This document shows, in pieces, positions 47,701-59,186 of a stretch of 64,000 nt of DNA. Under the pieces are notes generated by a model. It ran no database searches. It saw nothing but the letters and a program-made list of their open reading frames with translations, and was not told the origin of the DNA. The DNA is from Drosophila pseudoobscura (taxonomy: Eukaryota > Arthropoda > Insecta > Diptera > Drosophilidae). A program made the position numbers and the translations under genes. Within the stretch, counting starts at the first letter, position 1, and the number at the start of each line of letters is the position of its first letter. The stretch is taken from positions 2,728,001 to 2,792,000 of the forward strand of contig NC_046683.1 in NCBI RefSeq assembly GCF_009870125.1. Direction: 5' to 3'.

Positions 47701-50700
47701 GCCCCCACCCAGGAGAATGTGCAGGAGGAGGAAGTGAATGTCAGCCTGTTGCAGCCCGGCATACTGGATGAGCCCGAGCCAGCGGCTGCACAGCGCCAGC
47801 AGGAGGAGCAGCAGCCCCTGGACAGCGGCAGCAGCAGCAGCAGCAGCAGCCGACCAGATCCACCGCCACCACCGCCGCCCACTGATAGCACAACGCCGCC
47901 CATCCAGGTGGCCATCATCGATGAGCCGCTCTGGGGAGTGGCCACACTCAGCCGTCCCCCGCGGCCGACCACAGCACATCCGCAGCAGCAGCAGCAATCC
48001 ACCAGGACGTCGGCCTCCGCTGGAGGTCGCAATGGGATACTCTTTTTGGGATCGTCTCCCACCAATGCCGCAGGAGGGGCCTCCTCTTCTGCCGCTATAG
48101 CGCCAGCGCCAGCCTCAGCTACAGCGACACCGACACCGACAGCTGCTCCCAGCACAGATGAAGGAGGATCTAGTGGTGGTGCGACGGCCACTGCCACTGC
48201 ACCTGCCACTGCCAGTGCCACTGCGAGTGGCTCTGGAACTGCAAGCCGAACCGTCACTGACATGAGCCCCGAGGTGCGTGCCGCTCTGGGGGATCTAGAG
48301 GTGCCAGAGGGCGTGGACCCCTCCTTTTTGGCGGCGTTGCCCAGCGAGATGCGCGAGGAGGTGATCCAGGAGCATCTGCGTATGCAGCGCATCCGCCAGC
48401 GGGCCCAGCAGAACGCCATCCAGATCGCCCACGACTCGCTCGTGGAGGTGAACCCCGAGTTCCTGGCCGCCCTGCCGCTTAGCATCCAGTCGGAGGTGCT
48501 CATGCAGCAGCGCATCGAACAGCAGCGCCAGGCGGCACAGACGGCCAACCCCGAGGATCCCGTCGACACGGCAGCCTTTTTCCAAAATTTACCCGAGAAT
48601 CTGCGTCAAGTGGTGAGTGTTCGTCAGAACCACAAGGATCCCCCGTCTCTATCCAGTCCCTCTCTCTTTTATTAGATACTCTCGGACATGGAGGAGTCGC
48701 AGATTGCCAGCCTGCCGCCAGAGCTGGCCGCCGAGGCCCAGTTCCTGCGTCGCGACTGGGAGACACGCAACGGGCCGCGCCTGGGGGATGCCCATCCCCC
48801 CAGCAGTGCGCTGTGTAAGTCCGAAAACGAATATTTGGGATATTTCCATCTGTATAGATCCGAGATCTCAAAGAGATCCCTCCGAGTGCAGTGTCTCCAC
48901 TGGCGTCCGTTCCGTCTCCCTTTGTCCGTCACAAAACTGTCGAGGATGCTGTCCATCGGCCTCTGTAATGGGTGTTGCCTGCCATCCTGCCTAGAAGTGC
49001 TCTGCCTCTGCTCTGTCCGATGATCCATGTGGATGTGGGATGTGGGTTCCATATCCCCATTGGATCTATAGGGGGATCTTTTGTACCATTCCATTGTATG
49101 TTTAGGCTTTGAATCAATTGAGAGACTTTGGTGGGGCCAGAGCCAGAGCCGGGAGGATGGGGATTCATCTATCGGTCTTTGATCCCTGCTTATATTCTTT
49201 TCTCTGCTCCATCCATTTCTGATCCCAATCTCTATGTTGATCCGCCCACAGCCCGTTATCAGAACTCGCTGCAGAACCTGGAGGATGCGCGCTGGCACAG
49301 CTCCATTTGGTACGATGCCAGCGGCAATGCCCAGCCGCAGCACCACCAGCACACGACGATTGTGCACCATCATGCCCACAGCCACGCCCTGAACGTGGGC
49401 AAGCCGCTGGCCCTGCTCATGATGGAGGACGAGAACATCCTGCTCGATCCGGACTCCCTGGCCACGCTGCTGCTGTTCCTGTTCGTCGAGGACCAGAAGG
49501 TGAACAGCGTGCGGCTGCATCGCGTCATCCGGAACCTGTGCCACCACGAGCCGACCCGCGACTGGATCATCAATGCCCTGATCAACATTGTCCAGAAAAC
49601 GAACGAGGAGAGCGCCAACTTCGGGGCGGGCCAGGGCCAGGGACAGGGCAGCAAGCCCGACTGGCTCAAGCTGCGCGTGGACGCCGCCTTTGGGTACAAG
49701 AGCAACATATTCCTGATCAATAACCTCCACGACGAGGCCGGCGGCAGTGCCAGCGGCAGTGGCAGCAGCAGCGGCAGCGGCAGCGCCAAGAGCATCAGCA
49801 TTAATCCGCAGGCGGCCCAAATGATTGTCCGCAACTGTTTGGACCTGCTGTTCGTCCTGGCCAAGCACTATCCGTCCAGCTTTGTGCCCTACCATCGCGA
49901 GGCCAAGGCCCGTCGCATGCTTAGCGCCGTCTTCGGCCTGCCGCCCCCCATCCCGGGAGCGCCGCGCGTCGAAGAACAGCCGCCGCCGCAACAGCAGCAG
50001 CAGAACCCACCCGCTGGCGGTACCCTGGACTTTCGTTCCCGCTTCTATCGCTACCAGGTGGCCAATCGGATGCGGGCCATGATCGAGGATCATCATCCCC
50101 GAATGCTGGCCCCACCCACACCGCCCCCAGTCCAGCCCATAGCCACAGTCCAGGCCACAGCCACGCCCACAGCTCCAGCTCCAGCGCCGGCTCCAGCCAC
50201 GCCGCTCGACGATGAGGCTCCCTCGACATCGAAGGCAGCTGCAGCCAAGGCGGCAAAGGCAGCCACGACCACAGCAGCCACTGCAACGGATGTGGGAAGC
50301 GGAACAGGAACAGGAACAGGAACTGGAAGTGGCTACCAGACCAATTCGTACAACTTCTGGGATGTGGTGCTGAACATCGATCGACAGACGGAGGAGCGCA
50401 TGAAGCACGTGGCCGAGTTCCCGATCGTTTCGCAGCCCACCTGGGAGTGGGTGGCCAAGACAGGAGACTTCCTGTCGTTCAGCGACTCGCCGTTCGGGCA
50501 GCTGCTGGCCATGCTGCCGTACAAGGTGATCTGCCGGTCGCCCCACCTGACGGACATGCTCGTGAAGCTGCTGGCCTCGCTCAGCACAGAGCTGCCCAAG
50601 GAGGAGGAGCCCGGCCCTGGGGCCGAGCCCCAGATGCCCACGCTGATACCCATCAACCAGGCGGTGCTCAATCAGCAGGCCCAGCAGAACCAGGAGATGA

Positions 50701-53700
50701 CCCAGGCAGCGGCCGCCCTGACGGGCGCCAATGCCACTGGCGACGCCGGTCACACCACCACGCACGCTAGTCGTCCCCTGCCGGAGCTCAAGAAGATGCC
50801 GCCGCCGCCGCTCACCCTCCAGATGCCGGTCAAGCCGAAGCGCAAGATCTACGCGAAGAACTTCTCGCAGCTGCAGCTCGTGATCGAGGTGCTGACGCAC
50901 CAGTGCGGCACCACCGAGGGCCTGGACAACGTGGCCAAGCTGATTGTCAATCTGACGCAGTGCTCGCAGGCATCGAATGCCATTTTCATACAGTACTTGA
51001 CCGCCGCCATTCTCGGCCTCGCCGAGGAGGTGCGCCAGGCCATCCAGACGCTGCTCCAGGAGATACGGGCGTACAACATCAATGCGGGATTGCCCAGCAC
51101 CTCGAAACAGGCAACGGCAGCGGCGGCATCAGCAGCGGCGACGGGACCCTCCACTTCGGCTGGACTGTTGCCCAATCTGGCCGTGAACGAGGGAATCATG
51201 CAGGATCGCTTCACCGCAGAGCACGTGATCATTTCGGCCCCGAAGAACGCCAAGCCGACGTGCGAGCTGCAGCTGCCGTCGATGAAGAAACTGATGTCGA
51301 ACTCCTCCTCGCAGCCGTTCTTCCTGCGGACCCTGAAGATCTTCATGCAGGTGCGGGACATTTACGAGAACCAGACGGTGGCCTCCGACGACGAGGAGGA
51401 CTTCATCGACATCCTGGGCGATGGCGGTGCCACCAGCGGCAGCAGCTCGGATGCCTCGCGCTTCCGGGCCCGCATGGAGACGAATCAGCAACCCTCGGAC
51501 GGGGGGGCCATCGACGGGGATGGCGACGGCGACGGTGACGGCGATGGCGACGACGAGGATGACGATGAGGAGGCCATGCCCCTGGGGGGCGGCTCGTCCA
51601 GTAGTTGCGGCGTCGGCGGAGGCGGGGCTGGTGGCAGCGGTACGGCGGACAGCGGCAGCAAGCCGGGCAAGCCGACGCTCAGCCAGATCCTGTGCCTCGA
51701 TGTCCTGTGGCACACGTTGAGCGAGTGCCTGGTGGCACTGGAGGAGTCCAAGGACGAGTTTGCCGTCCTCGTGCTGCAGCCCACGGTGGAGGCCTTCTTC
51801 CTGATCCACGCATCCCATCGCATACCCAAGAAGGGGGCACGCGGCGGCCGCGCAGCCTCAGCCGGCCGCACAGTGGGCGGCAGTGTGTCCTCGTCCTCGG
51901 TGCAGGACATTAGTCCCCTGATGGACGAGGGCAGCGGCAGCACAGCCTTCGGCTCGGACGATGCCCAGGATGCCAGCAACACGTCCATCGGCAGCACTGC
52001 CAATCCCAGTCCCAATGCCGGAGCCGCGTCCGCGAGCTGCGGCTCCACAGCCGGTCTGAGTGCCCACGAGGCACAGCTGAAGCAGGATCGCCACAAGTTC
52101 CTTCAGTTCGCTGAGAAGCATCGAACTGTGCTCAACCAGATCCTGCGCCAGTCCCCCACCCACCTGTCGGACGGCCCCTTCGCCGTCCTCGTGGACCACA
52201 CGCGCATCCTGGACTTCGACGTGAAGCGCAAGTACTTCCAGACCGAGCTGGAGCGCCTCGACGAGGGCATACGCCGCGAAGAGCACACGGTCAGTGTGCG
52301 ACGCGTGACCGTCTTCGAGGACTCGTTCCGTGTCCTGTACCGTCTGGGCCCCGAAGAGTGGAAGAATCGTTTCTACATCGTGTTTGAAGGTAAGATAATC
52401 GCATTCTCTCCGTAGAGGACCGCCCCCCTCTAACGATTCTCCTCCGACTACAGATGAAGAGGGTCAGGACGCTGGCGGCCTGCTACGTGAATGGTATGTG
52501 ATCATATCGCGGGAGATCTTCAATCCGATGTACGCTCTGTTCTGCGTGTCGCCGGGCGATCGCGTCACCTACATGATAAATCCCTCCAGCCATGCCAATC
52601 CCAATCATTTGAGCTACTTCAAGTTTGTCGGACGCGTGATTGGTAAGCCCCCGAGCCGCAGAGCCGCTGAGCCGCAACGCACCAAGGAGGACTCTCCTTT
52701 ATAATTTGTTATACTTTGTGTGTCTATAGCCAAGGCCGTCCACGACAACAAGCTGCTGGAATGCTACTTTACGCGCTCCTTCTACAAGCATATCCTGGGC
52801 AAGCAAGTGAAGCACACGGACATGGAATCGCAGGACTACGAGTTCTACAAGGGCCTCGACTATCTCATGAAGAACGACATCTCCAATCTGGGCTACGAGG
52901 TGACCTTCTCCACCGAAGTGCAGGAGTTCGGCGTCACCCAGATCCGTGATCTCAAGACAAACGGACGCGACATCCCAGTAACCGAGGACAACAAGTTCGA
53001 GTATGTGCAGCTGGTGTGCCAATTGAAGATGAGCGGCTCCATACGTCAGCAGTGAGTACATCCCCGCCCCCCCAGAGAGAGAGAGAGAGAGAGAATCCAT
53101 CTATAATGAAAATTTGTCTTTCCTTTGTCTACAGATTGGATGCATTCCTCGAGGGCTTCTACGATATAATTCCAAAGCATTTAATCTCGATTTTCAACGA
53201 ACAGGAACTGGAACTTCTCATATCCGGCCTGCCAGATATTGATATAGAAGATCTGAAGGCCAACACCGAATATCACAAGTACACGTCGAAGTCGGCACAG
53301 GTAAGAGTCCTACGAGGAGCTCTTCCCATTCCTCTAATTCTCTTGCATCTCTTTCTAAACCATATACTTGTTTCCATCTCTCTCTCCCTATCAGATCCAA
53401 TGGTTCTGGCGTGCGCTGCGCAGCTTCGACCAAGCGGATAGGGCCAAATTCTTGCAGTTTGTCACCGGCACCTCAAAGGTCCCGCTGCAGGGCTTCGGCT
53501 CGCTGGAGGGCATGAACGGCATACAAAAGTTCCAAATCCATCGCGACGATCGCTCCACAGATCGCCTGCCATGTGCCCACACTTGGTGAGTGAATATCCC
53601 ATGCAGAGATCCAAGCAGGCAAAACGTATGCCCAAGAAGACGGGCAAGGGGAGCACCTACATAGGTTGTTAAGATACTAAGCAATAGTTTACCATTCTGT

Positions 53701-54242
53701 TCTGTTGGTAGGAGAAGGAAATAGGGGCATGAAAGGCAATGCCATTTCCTTTGGGGGCATATGCAGCAGTCAAATAGTGCCGTCTGTAGAGTTATTTGAA
53801 TATATGTTAGGCTAGATAATTGGGTTAAATACTTGCAGATATTTATTGGTTGGTTGTCCAATGTTTAGGGAGCAATAACTTTGTTTAAATTAAGTATTTA
53901 GCTGTCATGGTATGCATTCACGTACTCGTTTTGTTTATTTTGAGTGCCTTTCAGGGGTATCCGTCCATCCATCTGCTGTGCCCTGATAGGATAAAAGATT
54001 ACTATCTCCAAGGGGGGCGACGCCTTTTGCCTTTGCATTGCTTTCATTATCCCAATCAATCTTGCGACTTCTTTTACTAACCAATGGAACCATACATCTT
54101 TTTCTCTCCCCCTCTGACGCGATCCGACGCGATCATTAGCTTTAACCAACTGGATCTGCCGATGTACAAGTCCTACGATAAACTGCGCAGCTGCCTGCTG
54201 AAGGCCATTCATGAGTGTTCCGAAGGCTTTGGCTTCGCCTAA
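35735..54242 (+). CDS. HUWE1, giant HECT-type E3 ubiquitin ligase
   Basis: Ubiquitin ligase for quality control, DNA damage and growth pathways. Coding exons read: 35735-36001, 36123-36362, 36442-36663, 36732-37003, 37125-37624, 37692-46937, 47026-47411, 47509-48612, 48676-48814, 49252-52389, 52454-52642, 52730-53051, 53135-53300, 53395-53585, 54140-54242. All junctions are GT-AG and in phase; total 5494 residues (human 4374). It starts [10 protein letters not shown] as in human. Helical N-terminal repeats (DUF908/DUF913) come first, then UBA near 1521-1560 ([20 protein letters not shown]), WWE near 1838-1905 ([16 protein letters not shown]), an acidic region near 2956-3116, ubiquitin-binding UBM repeats near 3977-4050 ([28 protein letters not shown]) and HECT from about 5110. 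The catalytic cysteine is in LPCAHTCFNQLDLP, about Cys5461 and 34 residues from the end, exactly as in human. The extra length is mostly Gly/Ala/Ser, Gln and Asp tracts. Confidence 0.96.
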
Positions 54243-55390
54243 GCGAATGCGAGTCCACGCCCACACAGCACTCGATGATTCCTAGACGACGACGACGGCA
54301 ACAGCGTAGCGCTACGCGAACACCCACGAAAACGAAATTTCAATTAATCTAAGCCACTCCCCCCCACACACATATATATTCGTGAAGAGAGTACAGAACA
54401 GCCACTGCAGATGTGAGAGAGCGAGCGAGACCGAAGGCGCAAGCGTAAGGCAGCAGGAAAAAAGAAAAATTAAAAATAAAAAAGAATAAAAACAGCAGCA
54501 GCAGCGGCAAACAGCAAATGCATAAACATACAATACATATAGTTAAATAGTATATATAAAAAATGTTGAATTAATTATTAATTTTCGCGCCTATATATAT
54601 ACAATATATATTTTCTTAAATTTTCAAAAAGGAAAACGAAAGTCGGCGAAAAATCTTGGAAGTTTAGAGAGAAAGTATAGATTCCCAAAACGAAAACAAA
54701 AACCACACGAAAGAAAGAAGAAAATTACACACAGAACACAACGGAAGATAAGAAGAAACGAAGGAATAATTCTAAATTTAGTGTGCGTAGATCATTTAAA
54801 ATATGTTTTTTCGTTTTTCTGTCGATTCAAACATTTCCTTTCCCATTAAACAAGCAAGATAACAATAAAAAATACAAATAAAACACAAAATACAAAACAA
54901 TATTTATAATTTTCATTTCTTTATTTTGATTTATTTTAATAGAGAGAAGATATAAAAAAAAAACCCTAGTATATATACAATAGTCTATAGGAAATTCACA
55001 GTATACGCCTTTGGTTTCTAGAGTTTATCTGAAATAAGTCCAAAGACACTAGACGACGGGACTACCAAGGAAAGGAGTCGAATATTTCAAATGGATTCAA
55101 ATATCTCGATGTTACATATATAAGTCTATGTGTTATGCATTTTATTTTTGTGCAATGAGCCGTAAATTTAACTCAAAGAGAGTGAATTTAAAGAAGTAAG
55201 CTCATTTATCGTAATAAATTTCAAAGAAATCTCAACTATGTTGCAAAATTCGAACAGCTAGCTGGAAAAAATAAACCCAAAGTCGAGATCAATGGGCAGC
55301 ACTGCCCTCCTATCGATATCGCCCTTATCGCAATAGGTTTGAAATTTGGCAGGGCCTTAAATATCAAACTCTCGCTGAATCAAAAGCGGA
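54243..55390. other. HUWE1 3' UTR and spacer
   Basis: Very A-rich. Candidate polyA signals include AATAAA near 54483, 54863 and 54876, and one near 55268. TATCGATATCGC at about 55313 is a DRE-like site ahead of the small gene at 55391. No other gene seen. Confidence 0.65.
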
Positions 55391-55573
55391 ATGGATGAAA
55401 AATATGAGTTTAGGCACGTTTCACATCATCTCAAAGACCTTAGTATTCCGGAAAACATAAAAAAACGGAATCAGCAGGGGTCTGACGATAGCGATGCTAT
55501 CGATAAAACTATGTGGGCAGGGTTGAAGAATTTAGTAGGTCAGGTCAGACCTTTTTTAGACAAGATCCAATAA
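55391..55573 (+). CDS. 60-residue protein, unknown function
   Basis: I do not recognise this protein. It begins MDEKYEFRHVSHHLKDLSIP, continues with a basic, acid-rich middle (ENIKKRNQQGSDDSDAID) and ends in a helix-like stretch (MWAGLKNLVGQVRPFLDKIQ). There is no signal peptide or membrane segment. Support as a gene comes from a DRE-like TATCGATATC about 75 bases upstream and an AATAAA at 55569-55574 that contains its own TAA stop codon, so the mRNA would have almost no 3' UTR. It sits in a tight same-strand array before the 55920 gene. A chance frame is possible at this length. Confidence 0.5.
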   Translation: MDEKYEFRHVSHHLKDLSIPENIKKRNQQGSDDSDAIDKTMWAGLKNLVGQVRPFLDKIQ

Positions 55574-55919
55574 AAGCATGTATTTAGAATAAGCCAGTCA
55601 AGTAGAAAATTGATTCATTAATCGGATAAAACTATGTGGCTAAATGTTCTATATAGCTGGTAATATTCGACGGAAGATCAAAAACGAGGAATATGTAAAT
55701 ATATTTCTGAGGTTCGGATGGTATATTTGCTCGATAAGTCCGCGGTCACACTGGAGGGTGTACGCGCGCAAACCCGCCGCCCCACTAATTTTTATTGTTG
55801 TTTATATTGTGTATTCCGCACAGTATCTGGTCAGCTGATCACAGGAAAGATAAAGAATAGGATGAACCTAAAAGAGTAATTATTGTTATTAGTAGACTGG
55901 CGTAGCCTGGAGACTGGGT
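55574..55919 (+). promoter_or_regulatory. core promoter of the 55920 gene
   Basis: GGTATATTT at 55720 (Motif 6 core) and GGTCACACTGG at 55744 (Motif 1), followed by the ATG 166 bases later. The same pair precedes the MADF gene. The first part overlaps the segment duplicated at 31188. A near repeat, ATCGATAAAACTATGTGGG at 55499 and ATCGGATAAAACTATGTGGC at 55620, flanks the end of the small gene. Confidence 0.6.
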
Positions 55920-56957
55920 ATGGATGCGTTTATTAGAAAGGAGCTGATCCTCAATGCAGGCACAAGCCTCGAAAATGTCGCCCCGCACTGCATCAAACTA
56001 TTGGATTGGCTGCTGGACTGCCAAGTGGAGATCCAATTGCAACAAAAACTCCTCAAGCTGACGCCGAATCTAATCGAATCGATGATGAAGGCCACCATGT
56101 ATCTGTTCGAGTGCCACGACCGCTTCGGTGAGGCTCTGGCGGAGCGCTGCAACTCCCACAGTTTCTACGCCACATGCTCCAGTCTGGCCGAACGCAAACA
56201 AAGCATCAAGGAGCTGTGTGCCGGCATAGTCAGTACGAGGAAGGGCGAGGCGCATGCCGCGTTGCTCCACTTGATGCACAAGCCCTTTGCGGACGTGCAA
56301 CCGGCGTGGAGCGTCATCAGGGAGCTGGACTGGGCAGCGTTGCGTCAGCCGGCTGCATTCGACCCAGCCCAAATGATCAGCACCGATCTCCTGCAAATGC
56401 GTCGCCTGGTTAAGCGCATCTGTCGTCTGTCCACGCTCCAGAAAATGGAAACCGCTCTGCACCGTGCTCTAAAGCTGGTCGGCTTCAGCGTGTGGTTGTG
56501 TCTATTCCGCGAGCCACGACACAGCAACATCCACTCCGATTGCCATCTGCTGCGCCACATGATCTGTGATATGCTGGCCGAGAGCCAGCCAGCTGCCCCC
56601 TGCTGTGACTTCCTGCACAACATGTACCTTTTCCTGGAAAACCCATCCAATGAGCCGCGATTTTGGGCTTGCCTGGACCATGCTCGTCTGTCTGGCAGCC
56701 TCATTGCCTACCTGATTGGCTACTGGAATCGTCACATGCCATACTTGGACCAGGACGACATGCAAATCACGGCCGATGCTCCACCCACCGTCACGGTCTG
56801 CCCGGCACTGCCCTTAGACGAAGTGACATTTCTCACCCACCTTTTGCTGACGCCCCGATCGCCCTGCCGCGAGCAATTCCACTTGCAATTGCGATCCCAT
56901 TCCATGGCCAGCCAGCTGATGGAGCTCCTCAATAAAGTTGCATTTGTGTACAGTTAA
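55920..56957 (+). CDS. 345-residue helical protein, family not recognised
   Basis: A single-exon open frame starting [20 protein letters not shown], with codon use like its neighbours and a housekeeping promoter upstream. Composition is leucine-, cysteine- and histidine-rich with alternating helix-like blocks ([60 protein letters not shown]). There are no catalytic motif, signal peptide or clear membrane helix. A HEAT- or TPR-like all-helical scaffold is a guess. The stop codon overlaps the stop of the convergent zinc-finger gene by four bases. I cannot name a homologue; a fast-evolving member of a DNA-repair or nuclear complex is possible but unsupported. Confidence 0.8.
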   Translation: MDAFIRKELILNAGTSLENVAPHCIKLLDWLLDCQVEIQLQQKLLKLTPNLIESMMKATMYLFECHDRFGEALAERCNSHSFYATCSSLAERKQSIKELCAGIVSTRKGEAHAALLHLMHKPFADVQPAWSVIRELDWAALRQPAAFDPAQMISTDLLQMRRLVKRICRLSTLQKMETALHRALKLVGFSVWLCLFREPRHSNIHSDCHLLRHMICDMLAESQPAAPCCDFLHNMYLFLENPSNEPRFWACLDHARLSGSLIAYLIGYWNRHMPYLDQDDMQITADAPPTVTVCPALPLDEVTFLTHLLLTPRSPCREQFHLQLRSHSMASQLMELLNKVAFVYS

Positions 56958-57567
56958 GGATTCGGTTTCGGTTTATTGTCTTCGGGCAGAAATTCGCAGT
57001 TTCCGTCCACCATTTTGATCACCTTCTCGCCCTTCTCGGCCAGAATCTCCTCGATGTTACGCTTGCCGTTCAGATCCGTGAACCAATTCAGATTGTCGGC
57101 TATCAGGTGATGATTGGCACAGCCCTCGCACGTTACGATGACGACGCCACGCTGATAGGCCACCTTTGAAATGGTCTTCATGTTGCGCGTCTGGCAGATC
57201 TTGCAGGTGTAAATGAGCTGCATTTTCGTTTGCAGCTCGCCCAGCGGTATGCTGTTAGTGGCCTTGTTTTCGCCTGCATCTTTCTAAAAGATAACCAACC
57301 AAAGACATAGAGGAATGAATGGAACGTATCTCAAAGGGACTGTAACATCCTGAGACTTACGACTGGTTTCCCCCTGCACGTGCATGTGTTCGTGCCGGTC
57401 CAAACAGGAACAGCTGTAGTGCTGGACGCCAGTCTCGTGGGAAATTGCACTTGGAACTGGAAGTGACTGTGCGTGCGTGCCTCATTTTGTGCTATTCTTG
57501 TAGCAACTTGTAGCGCCCGCCGGCCCATGCCAGCAGAAAGATTGTACAACTGCCTGAATGTGCTCAT
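56954..57567 (-). CDS. DNL-type zinc-finger mitochondrial protein (DNLZ/Zim17/Tim15)
   Basis: Co-factor that keeps mitochondrial Hsp70 soluble in matrix import and Fe-S work. Exon 1 is 57567-57361 and exon 2 is 57283-56954, joined in phase 0 to 178 residues. The N-terminal 60 residues are rich in R, Q and S without acidic runs ([20 protein letters not shown]), a mitochondrial leader. The zinc finger is complete: CKIC and, 22 residues on, CEGC, with the family block [20 protein letters not shown] and the NWF segment. The two CxxC pairs bind zinc. Its last codon overlaps the stop of the convergent gene. I think this is CG8206 in D. melanogaster, from memory. Confidence 0.92.
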
Positions 57568-58078
57568 TATGCCCCGAATATTATTACACGAAAGCGAGGT
57601 ATATGAGAGATGGAATCGTTACAGCTGTTACAACACCAACTAGTGATGTACCTTCTTGTGAAATAGCACAAGCCGTGTGCGAAGAGCGCTTTGCTGTGAA
57701 AGTCAGAGGTATATTTTTTTCAGTATGAAACTCTTATCCAATTGGCGGAGAATTGAAACGAAGTTTTACTCTGAAATTATAATTTGTGAAAATCGAATCA
57801 GCTGTGCTCGTGGTTATCCAACACTAGCACCAAATGTTATAACGTTTCTTTACTTGGATGCAGTTTATTTGCGTAAATTCACAGTCACAGTTTCTGTCAC
57901 GACATTCCGCTGCAGGGCTAGTGATAGGATTTATCGATTCTGCGATTCTTACAATCAATAGTGATATATATCGAGAAATCTGTCAGCTCTACCAAAACAG
58001 TCGCAAATCACATATTTTCGAATCGTAAATCGTTGGAATTTCTGGGCAGAAAAACAAATTATATAAACCAAAGACGCA
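57568..58078. other. divergent promoter region, DNL gene and MagR
   Basis: A spacer between two head-to-head mitochondrial genes. ATCGATT near 57932 and TATATATCGAGA near 57963 are DRE-like. A 94-codon frame at 57677 has no family features. A shared promoter for two Fe-S/import genes is inference. Confidence 0.5.
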
Positions 58079-58785
58079 ATGGCAACACGTGTGGTGGCAA
58101 CGGCAACGGTGCGCGCGCTAAAGGGACGCAAATTGTTACCCACACGGGCGGCCCTGACCCTGGTAAGAATCGACAGAGCGTGATGAAATACGCGCTGATG
58201 AAGTAACAGTCTATCTAGTCAGCCATAATTTGTTGTTGTTTATCAATTGCTTACCCTATCGTCCCTCCAGACCCCGGCTGCGGTCAACCGCATCAAGACA
58301 TTGCTGCAGGACAAGCCAGACTTTGTAAGTGAATCGCAACATCGAAATCATGCCATCAATCAAAAGCCTTTCTCCTGCAGATCGGCCTGAAGGTAGGCGT
58401 ACGCCAGCGGGGCTGCAACGGCCTCTCATACACCCTGGACTATGCCAGCAGCAAAGGTGAGTACGCCAGCACGCACAACGGCGTTGCATAGAAGCGAACT
58501 AAGATTCTGTTTTTCTGGATCTGTTTTATCAGCAGACAAACTAGACGAGGAGGTCATCCAGGACGGCGTGAAGGTATTCATTGACAAGAAGGCGCAGCTC
58601 TCATTGCTAGGCAAGTGGTCCCTTGTTATGTAATCTCCAACCTACGAATTAATCAACATCTTGTTTTTGTTCCTGTTGCAGGCACGGAAATGGACTTTGT
58701 GGAGTCGAAGCTGTCCAGCGAGTTCGTGTTCAACAATCCGAACATCAAGGGCACTTGCGGCTGCGGCGAGTCGTTTAGCATGTAA
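58079..58785 (+). CDS. MagR / IscA1, A-type iron-sulfur carrier
   Basis: Mitochondrial A-type scaffold that helps deliver 4Fe-4S clusters. Exons 58079-58162, 58271-58324, 58381-58456, 58536-58610 and 58682-58785 join to 130 residues, the length I recall for the D. melanogaster protein. It starts [20 protein letters not shown], a mitochondrial leader. Cluster cysteines are in [12 protein letters not shown] and in the C-terminal [11 protein letters not shown]. Intron 4 uses a GC donor (CTAG|GCAAGT); splicing there is required for the conserved LLGTEMDF. The intron 3 acceptor is a tandem CAGCAG, allowing SKDKL or SKADKL. It is convergent with Arp6 about 400 bases away. Confidence 0.95.
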
Positions 58786-59186
58786 ACAAACTGGCTCTGG
58801 AGCCGGCAACACCCGCCTCGCAGCCCCCCAAAGCTTATGCATAACGACGGTCAGGTGCAGATCCTACCCCACAATATGCCCCTAGCCTGTATCTGTATGT
58901 AAATTCTATTTCGCAAACGAATTCTAAAGTTAAGTTGTGTTTTCTGTAGTTCAAATTTAGTTGTATATTGATAAAAACGATTAGTCTCTAGGCAACCATT
59001 CAATGTCTAGGCGATTTATCTACATGATATAAGTGCGCCGGCTTTGGTCTATTTTGCACATTATTTCTCTTTTAGACACCTAGTTGAATACAAGCAAGAA
59101 ACGAATCTAAAACAAATCTGCCTCTCGTAATTAAAAACTGCATCCTTAAAAGGGATTCAGGGGGGAGGGTAAAGGAGCTCCGCCGT
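58786..59186. other. convergent 3' spacer, MagR and Arp6
   Basis: 3' UTRs of two convergent genes. TCTAGGC occurs twice near 58986 and 59007. Nothing else seen. Confidence 0.6.

Noticed and set aside
48672-50900. 742-codon open frame antisense to HUWE1
   Set aside because: Shadow of biased codons in exon 10 that also runs through an intron; no family similarity.
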